Assembly (NCBI GenBank): GCA_030272155.1
Contig: CP126195.1
Coordinates: forward strand, 4,633,001 to 4,697,000
From: Tetradesmus obliquus
Lineage: Eukaryota; Chlorophyta; Chlorophyceae; Sphaeropleales; Scenedesmaceae
Reading direction: 5' to 3'
DNA length: 64,000 nucleotides
A program made the position numbers and the translations under genes. The notes under the pieces are model-generated. The model was not told the DNA's origin. It ran no database searches and saw only the letters and a program-made list of their open reading frames with translations. Position 1 is the stretch's first letter. Every line of letters begins with the position of its first letter. Of the stretch, positions 57,955 to 64,000 are shown piece by piece.

Positions 57955-58847
57955 CAGCGCACACTCACCATGTACGGTACATTGAGGTTGCCAGCATGGT
58001 CCTTGTTGTCTGTTGTGCCGGTGACAAACTTGCAGTAGACGGGCCCGTGCACAGCGTTGACGGCGCAGACAAAGTGCAACTTGACCGGCTCTGCGTCCTT
58101 GCCCTTGCGCATCCATTTGCATGGCAGCACAGCATGCACGTTTTCATCGTGTGCATCACAATAGACCTTGACGGAGCCGCCTGCCAGGTCTGACATCCAG
58201 AATTTGCACTCATCAATGAAATATATGCGCTGCAGCATGTCGGGGTCACTTTGGTACTTCTGCCACAGCGCCGCAGCTGCTGCCTTTCGCCTTTGTTTCT
58301 GTATCTTTGTCAAGTCCAGCTTCACATCTATTCTCCTGCGCACCAGGTCGGGGTCAGCCCATTTCATGTACTTCAGCAGTCTCTTGGGTGTGATGTTGTA
58401 GTCAGTGCACAGCTGGCGCAGTGTGTCATTTTCCTGACATGCGACTTCGATTGAAGTCCACCACACGTGCACATCAACCTTTCTCTTTGAATCTGCAGAT
58501 GGGTAGGCCTTTACCACCTTGCCAGCCTTGAATATTGTGCTGGCATGGAAGGCGACAGCATGTGGGACATTTGAGGGCCTGCCGCCATGCTTGGGTGTAG
58601 CCACTGTGCCGTTTGCTGTGAAGTTCTTGTGATGAAGTTTGCAGAACCGGTTCAGGTCCCCGTGTACCTCCTTGGCGTAGTCAGGGTACTGCTCTCTGTA
58701 ATAATATGCGGGCGTAAACTTTTCGTCAGCTGTGGTCAAAGCCATTATCACACACACCACCGCCGCCACCCTCATGGCCGTGGTGCTGCGGTTGCTCTTC
58801 CATCCTGAAGAGTGCTTGCGCACCATGGACAGCCCCCCTGCAGGCAT
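56644..58847 (-). CDS. DDE transposase, copy 3 (inverted)
   Basis: Minus-strand exons 57969-58847 and 56644-57162, same protein as copy 1. Confidence 0.85.
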
Positions 58848-58955
58848 GAATCCAAAACGTATGGATATGTTAGCTGTGCTTCTAGCAGCAGTGTGAACAG
58901 AAGTAACTGGTCAGGTCAAACAACAGCCTGCGGCATCATGGAGTTTGACCGGTCT

Positions 58956-59678
58956 CAGCTGGGCATGGTACAAACGTAGCGAACAAGTGGCCTACATATA
59001 AATGTCAAGCTTTCAACGACGAATCTAAATCAATTTGAGCTGTTAGCAGTGGCACAGTGTGCTGCAAGAAAAGAGCTAAAAACACGTTGCCTTGAAGTGC
59101 CCCGACTCGACTGTTACATATGTTAACTTGCGCTGTAGAGTGTTGCTGTGGGTGCTGCTGCCTGCAACATGTTTTGATGTGTAATGTACTACTTCTGGGC
59201 TTCCCTTGCTGGCTGATCAGGCACTGCAGTTCTGGTGTGCCAAGTGCCCTGCCGCTGCTGTTGCGCTCTGCTGCTTGGCGCTGTGCGCTGCACATACAGT
59301 TTCAACTGTCATATCTGTTACAAAGTGCGCAACACCGCTTCAGGCCCACCGGCAGCTGCTGCGCGCGTGCAGCTAGTGTGGCTGCACAGAGTTTGTTGAG
59401 GACTAGTATTCCACACAGTCTCCTGCAAACATCCTTCTTGTGTGATCAAGGCGAATTCTGGAGCTCAAAATTACTAGCAGTTTGAAGCTGCTGCTGCTGG
59501 CAGGTGGGGGCCCTGCTGTGCAGTTGGGATGCAAGCAAACCAAAGCAGCAGCACTGGCAGCTGTGCCTTACTGTGCCTGCCACGTACAGCAGGTTGCTAT
59601 GCCAGCATGGCTGTCTGCTTGCAAGCTGTGTTGATTTGTTGCAAAATGCAGATGCTACGTTTGTACCATGCCCAGCTG
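58956..59678 (-). mobile_element. X element copy 4, inverted; centre of a second palindrome
   Basis: Flanked on the left by gaccggtct and on the right by agaccggtc, so the M starts face each other across it: inverted M3 to the left, direct M4 to the right. X copies 3 and 4 are both reversed, as expected if the block X-M-X was inverted as one piece. Confidence 0.9.
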
Positions 59679-59786
59679 AGACCGGTCAAACTCCATGATG
59701 CCGCAGGCTGTTGTTTGACCTGACCAGTTACTTCTGTTCACACTGCTGCTAGAAGCACAGCTAACATATCCATACGTTTTGGATTC

Positions 59787-61990
59787 ATGCCTGCAGGGGG
59801 GCTGTCCATGGTGCGCAAGCACTCTTCAGGATGGAAGAGCAACCGCAGCACCACGGCCATGAGGGTGGCGGCGGTGGTGTGTGTGATAATGGCTTTGACC
59901 ACAGCTGACGAAAAGTTTACGCCCGCATATTATTACAGAGAGCAGTACCCTGACTACGCCAAGGAGGTACACGGGGACCTGAACCGGTTCTGCAAACTTC
60001 ATCACAAGAACTTCACAGCAAACGGCACAGTGGCTACACCCAAGCATGGCGGCAGGCCCTCAAATGTCCCACATGCTGTCGCCTTCCATGCCAGCACAAT
60101 ATTCAAGGCTGGCAAGGTGGTAAAGGCCTACCCATCTGCAGATTCAAAGAGAAAGGTTGATGTGCACGTGTGGTGGACTTCAATCGAAGTCGCATGTCAG
60201 GAAAATGACACACTGCGCCAGCTGTGCACTGACTACAACATCACACCCAAGAGACTGCTGAAGTACATGAAATGGGCTGACCCCGACCTGGTGCGCAGGA
60301 GAATAGATGTGAAGCTGGACTTGACAAAGATACAGAAACAAAGGCGAAAGGCAGCAGCTGCGGCGCTGTGGCAGAAGTACCAAAGTGACCCCGACATGCT
60401 GCAGCGCATATATTTCATTGATGAGTGCAAATTCTGGATGTCAGACCTGGCAGGCGGCTCCGTCAAGGTCTATTGTGATGCACACGATGAAAACGTGCAT
60501 GCTGTGCTGCCATGCAAATGGATGCGCAAGGGCAAGGACGCAGAGCCGGTCAAGTTGCACTTTGTCTGCGCCGTCAACGCTGTGCACGGGCCCGTCTACT
60601 GCAAGTTTGTCACCGGCACAACAGACAACAAGGACCATGCTGGCAACCTCAATGTACCGTACATGGTGAGTGTGCGCTGCTACTGCGCAGGCGCCTGCCA
60701 TCGAAAGACATGCCAGCCCTGCTGTACTGTGTAGTAACAGTCCCGCAGTGCTTTTTTTAGTGCTGTAGTGAAGCTGCAGCGCTGCCCGTCCTCTGCTGTG
60801 AACATAACAGCAGAGTAACTTGGTGACAGTACAACGACACCACCTGCAACAGCAAGCTGGAAACCAATGTGCAAGGATTGGTGCATGTCACATCCGTGCG
60901 TGCTCACGCGCAGCACACTGCCCCCTGGCTGCAGCCAGTTGTCATATGCTGCAGCGCAGAACTCAAAGTCGCGCTCCAGCACCTGCTGCCTGCTGCTGCT
61001 GTAATAACCCTTGTCATGACATGAGCCATCAGCTTGAATCAGCATGTTGTGCTGTGCATGGAGGAAATCAATCCCCCCATCCCACCAGTCCACTGCTACC
61101 TGAGCACACATACTGCTGCTGATGCCTAACCAGTACAGCATGCACACCAGCTGCTCCTCGCTTGTGTGCATGTAGCCCATGCATGTGCCAACCATATCAG
61201 CCAGCACACATGCACACATCTTGCAATGAAGCGCTGCTGCTGTGGCGACTGCACGCGGCGCGCAGAACTTGAAGTGCTGCACACCTGGCAAGCAGCCAGT
61301 CAAGCCCCAGAACAATCTCTGCCCCCTCATAGACTTGGTGATGTATCTGACCTTGTCTGCACTGAGCCTGATGTAGAAGCGTCCCATCGCATCCATCCGC
61401 ACCGCTGCGTTGCGCTCCTGCGCTGCTAACAAGGCTGCGCGCTGCCAATCCGGCAATTCTTGCACCTGCAGTTGAAGGACAAACCAACCCAGCAGGCCAA
61501 GAGCATGACTCAGCTGGAGTTTGTTCACTGCATGATGGACGTCAAAGACATAGCCAACCAACAGCAGGCGCAGCGCGGCACTACGCCGCTGTACATCTTT
61601 GACAACCCAAGTGTTCACCTGGGGAAGGATGGCCTACAGATGTTGGTTGCAGGTGGCATCAATGAAGATCAACTGCTGCACATTGCACCCTACTCCCCAG
61701 ATTTCAACAAGCCCATTGAACATGCATTTGGCAGCCTCAAAGCAGCCTTCCGCAACTACTTGTATAACAGCTGCCAGCTGGGTGGTGCTGATGTGAAGCC
61801 GCGAGACCTGCAGCGCGGCCTGTACAACACCTTTATGAAGATCACAGCTGCATCTGTCATGGCTGATGTATTGAAGCTGCCAGATTTGTGGAACATGGTG
61901 CGCAGCCGCAAGAGGAGTCTTTGTGTGTGCCGAGACGGGAAGCAGCGCCGCGGCACTGCTGGCGACTACCCCAGGAAAGACCAGCGCTGA
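59787..61990 (+). CDS. DDE transposase, copy 4
   Basis: Exons 59787-60665 and 61472-61990, same protein as copy 1. Confidence 0.85.
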
Positions 61991-62174
61991 GTCTGCTGTT
62001 GTGCTGCTGCATGGCATGTAGGGATTGTGGCTGTCAGCTGCATGCAAGATGGCTGGCCAGCAGTGCACAGGGTGTCACTCAGATAGCCCTTGAGCTCACC
62101 TGTTTGAGGGCACCTGCGCTTGTCGCCGTCCTGCATGTTCGCACCGCCCGGGGCTTGGGAGGTGCTGGCACCAT
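60680..62174 (-). CDS. Antisense nuclease-like gene, copy 4
   Basis: Main exon 60680-61465, short ATG exon 62100-62174, same layout as copy 1. Confidence 0.55.
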
Positions 62175-63237
62175 GCTGCTGTAGGGTGGTTACTTCCTGG
62201 TGTTCACCTGAGAGCGAGTGTGGGAACAAAATGGCATGTTCAGAAGCTTATTGTATGAGTAAACTACATGTGGATGTTGTGCTTTGGTGCTCAGACTTGT
62301 CAGGAGTGGTTCCTGCTTCAAACGACTGCTGCAAGGCAGCACGGCACTTGGTGCCCATTTCACATACAGGCATTTGCAGTCATGCTGAATTGCCGAATGT
62401 AATGGTAAAATTCCTGACATAATTCAACTACGCTCGTAGCTCTTGAACATGGCTCCTGCTGCTGTCACTCGCGTTGGTTGTGACGACTGTTGGCCTGCCA
62501 AGCGATATGCACGGAGCCTGCAAGAAACCTTGCGGTCGATTAACTGTTAAATTTGATGATTGATTTAAGCATGGCTTGAGCCGAAATAAACTGCGATATG
62601 GTGAAGAACTTCAAGACGGAAAGGTGCCCTGAAACAAGCCTGCTCCGAGCCACACAGCTGCCACGCTGCCAACTTATCATCGTCGACACATTATGCAACG
62701 TACCTTTGGTTGAAGCAGAAAACCAATCCTGACGGGCCCTCGCAAGCCCACGTTGCAGGTGAGCCTGACGGGTCAACACGGATGTCCAGAGCACTGCAGC
62801 TCGATCGCGTTGCTGCAGCACCTGCATACAATTTGTTTTGAACATTGAACGACGTTAAACACAGCGCAGTGCTGAAAGGCTTCGCCAAAAAATTAGGTGG
62901 CAGCAGTGAGGCACCTGCTGGCACATGCTGCTGCTGTCACGCCCACCAACAACTGCAGTTGAAAAACACATGCCACCGTGATTCACAGCACACATAGCTG
63001 TAACGTTTCCTGTTGTCTGCTGCTGCTGCTGCTCCTGCCCAGGCAGATATCATATATTGCAAACAGTGCTACTGCCGCAGTAAAATCAGCTGCATACCCA
63101 GCAGCAGCAGGAGCACATCAGCCATAGCATAAAAAGGTAGGTGTGCACTTCAGGCACCAAGTCCAGGAACAGCAACAGAAGGGATGCAGTGCAGGCTAAG
63201 AACTGCTGCAGCAAAGGCTGGCATGCAATCACAGTCT

Positions 63238-63960
63238 CAGCTGGGCATGGTACAAACGTAGCATCTGCATTTTGCAACAAATCAACACAGCTTGCAAGCA
63301 GACAGCCATGCTGGCATAGCAACCTGCTGTACGTGGCAGGCACAGTAAGGCACAGCTGCCAGTGCTGCTGCTTTGGTTTGCTTGCATCCCAACTGCACAG
63401 CAGGGCCCCCACCTGCCAGCAGCAGCAGCTTCAAACTGCTAGTAATTTTGAGCTCCAGAATTCGCCTTGATCACACAAGAAGGATGTTTGCAGGAGACTG
63501 TGTGGAATACTAGTCCTCAACAAACTCTGTGCAGCCACACTAGCTGCACGCGCGCAGCAGCTGCCGGTGGGCCTGAAGCGGTGTTGCGCACTTTGTAACA
63601 GATATGACAGTTGAAACTGTATGTGCAGCGCACAGCGCCAAGCAGCAGAGCGCAACAGCAGCGGCAGGGCACTTGGCACACCAGAACTGCAGTGCCTGAT
63701 CAGCCAGCAAGGGAAGCCCAGAAGTAGTACATTACACATCAAAACATGTTGCAGGCAGCAGCACCCACAGCAACACTCTACAGCGCAAGTTAACATATGT
63801 AACAGTCGAGTCGGGGCACTTCAAGGCAACGTGTTTTTAGCTCTTTTCTTGCAGCACACTGTGCCACTGCTAACAGCTCAAATTGATTTAGATTCGTCGT
63901 TGAAAGCTTGACATTTATATGTAGGCCACTTGTTCGCTACGTTTGTACCATGCCCAGCTG
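63238..63960 (+). mobile_element. X element copy 5
   Basis: Direct orientation, complete, flanked by the M4 end and the start of M5. Confidence 0.9.
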
Positions 63961-64000
63961 AGACCGGTCAAACTCCATGATGCCGCAGGCTGTTGTTTGA
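63961..64000 (+). mobile_element. M module copy 5, cut by the window end
   Basis: The first 40 bases of a further M (agaccggtcaaactccatga onward) show that the array continues beyond the window. Confidence 0.85.

Larger units (their letters stand above)
55397..58955 (-). mobile_element. M module copy 3, inverted
   Basis: The reverse complement of M1, M2 and M4, with the gccgaatg variant of M2. Its end (agaccggtc side) lies next to X copy 4. Confidence 0.9.
59679..63237 (+). mobile_element. M module copy 4
   Basis: Direct orientation, offset 12846 from copy 1, with the gccgaatg variant. Confidence 0.9.

Noticed and set aside
46110..64000. LTR retrotransposon interpretation of X as long terminal repeats
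   Set aside because: X has terminal inverted repeats of 25 bases and occurs in both orientations, M encodes a DDE transposase and no gag/RT/integrase, and no primer-binding site is evident.
46110..64000. CRISPR-like or satellite array
   Set aside because: The unit is 4.28 kb with coding genes, not short repeats with spacers.

Overview
The window looks like nuclear DNA of a chlorophyte green alga, probably a Chlorophyceae/Sphaeropleales-type species; the species itself is inferred, not read. Reasons: genes are split by GT-AG introns (typical donor GTGAG, acceptor TGCAG), coding exons are full of CAG-type triplets giving Gln/Ala/Ser tracts, TGTAA polyadenylation signals follow several genes, and plastid genes are present (a FAD4-type lipid desaturase, a small predicted plastid membrane protein). 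I see no bacterial operons, rRNA, tRNA or CRISPR.

Layout, 1-32 kb: a SKA-type kinetochore gene (195-4773, 5' end outside the window); a SET-domain/leucine-rich-repeat fusion gene (6734-10900); an unrecognised acidic protein (12488-13612, minus); a 5'-truncated LINE with a 16-bp target-site duplication (14536-16617); the molybdopterin synthase small subunit MOCS2A/CNX7 (17514-17765, minus); a FAD4-like desaturase (19580-21030, minus); a three-exon single-pass membrane protein (22162-23208, minus); and a six-exon BAH + GATA zinc-finger gene (24275-29760).

Layout, 32-46 kb: the 3' end of a poly(A)-type LINE carrying a 1.4-kb tandem duplication (32260-35769, minus); a frameshifted paralogue of the leucine-rich half of the SET-LRR gene (38237-40656, minus); and a tyrosinase gene whose copper ligands are intact but whose PYWD motif is interrupted by an in-frame TAG (42836-45375, minus).

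Layout, 46-64 kb: an array of one repeated mobile unit. A 723-bp element X with 25-bp perfect terminal inverted repeats alternates with a 3559-bp module M, in the order X M X M X' M' X' M X M(partial), where the primed block is inverted. Each M encodes a two-exon Tc1/mariner-IS630 type DDE transposase. The transposase intron is filled on the opposite strand by a long reading frame resembling a zinc-ribbon plus Vsr/DUF559-like (PD-(D/E)XK) nuclease. A short upstream antisense exon would make the two genes interlock, each having an exon inside the other's intron, with both splice acceptors lying on one palindromic CTGCAG. This is the most novel system in the window.

A second theme is that four host genes (SKA, FAD4, BAH-GATA, tyrosinase) have short decayed copies of their own exons, often including a splice junction, about 100-300 bp away in adjacent introns or just past the gene end. 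All exon joins were made by eye from reading frame, splice consensus and protein-family similarity; no alignment or search was run.
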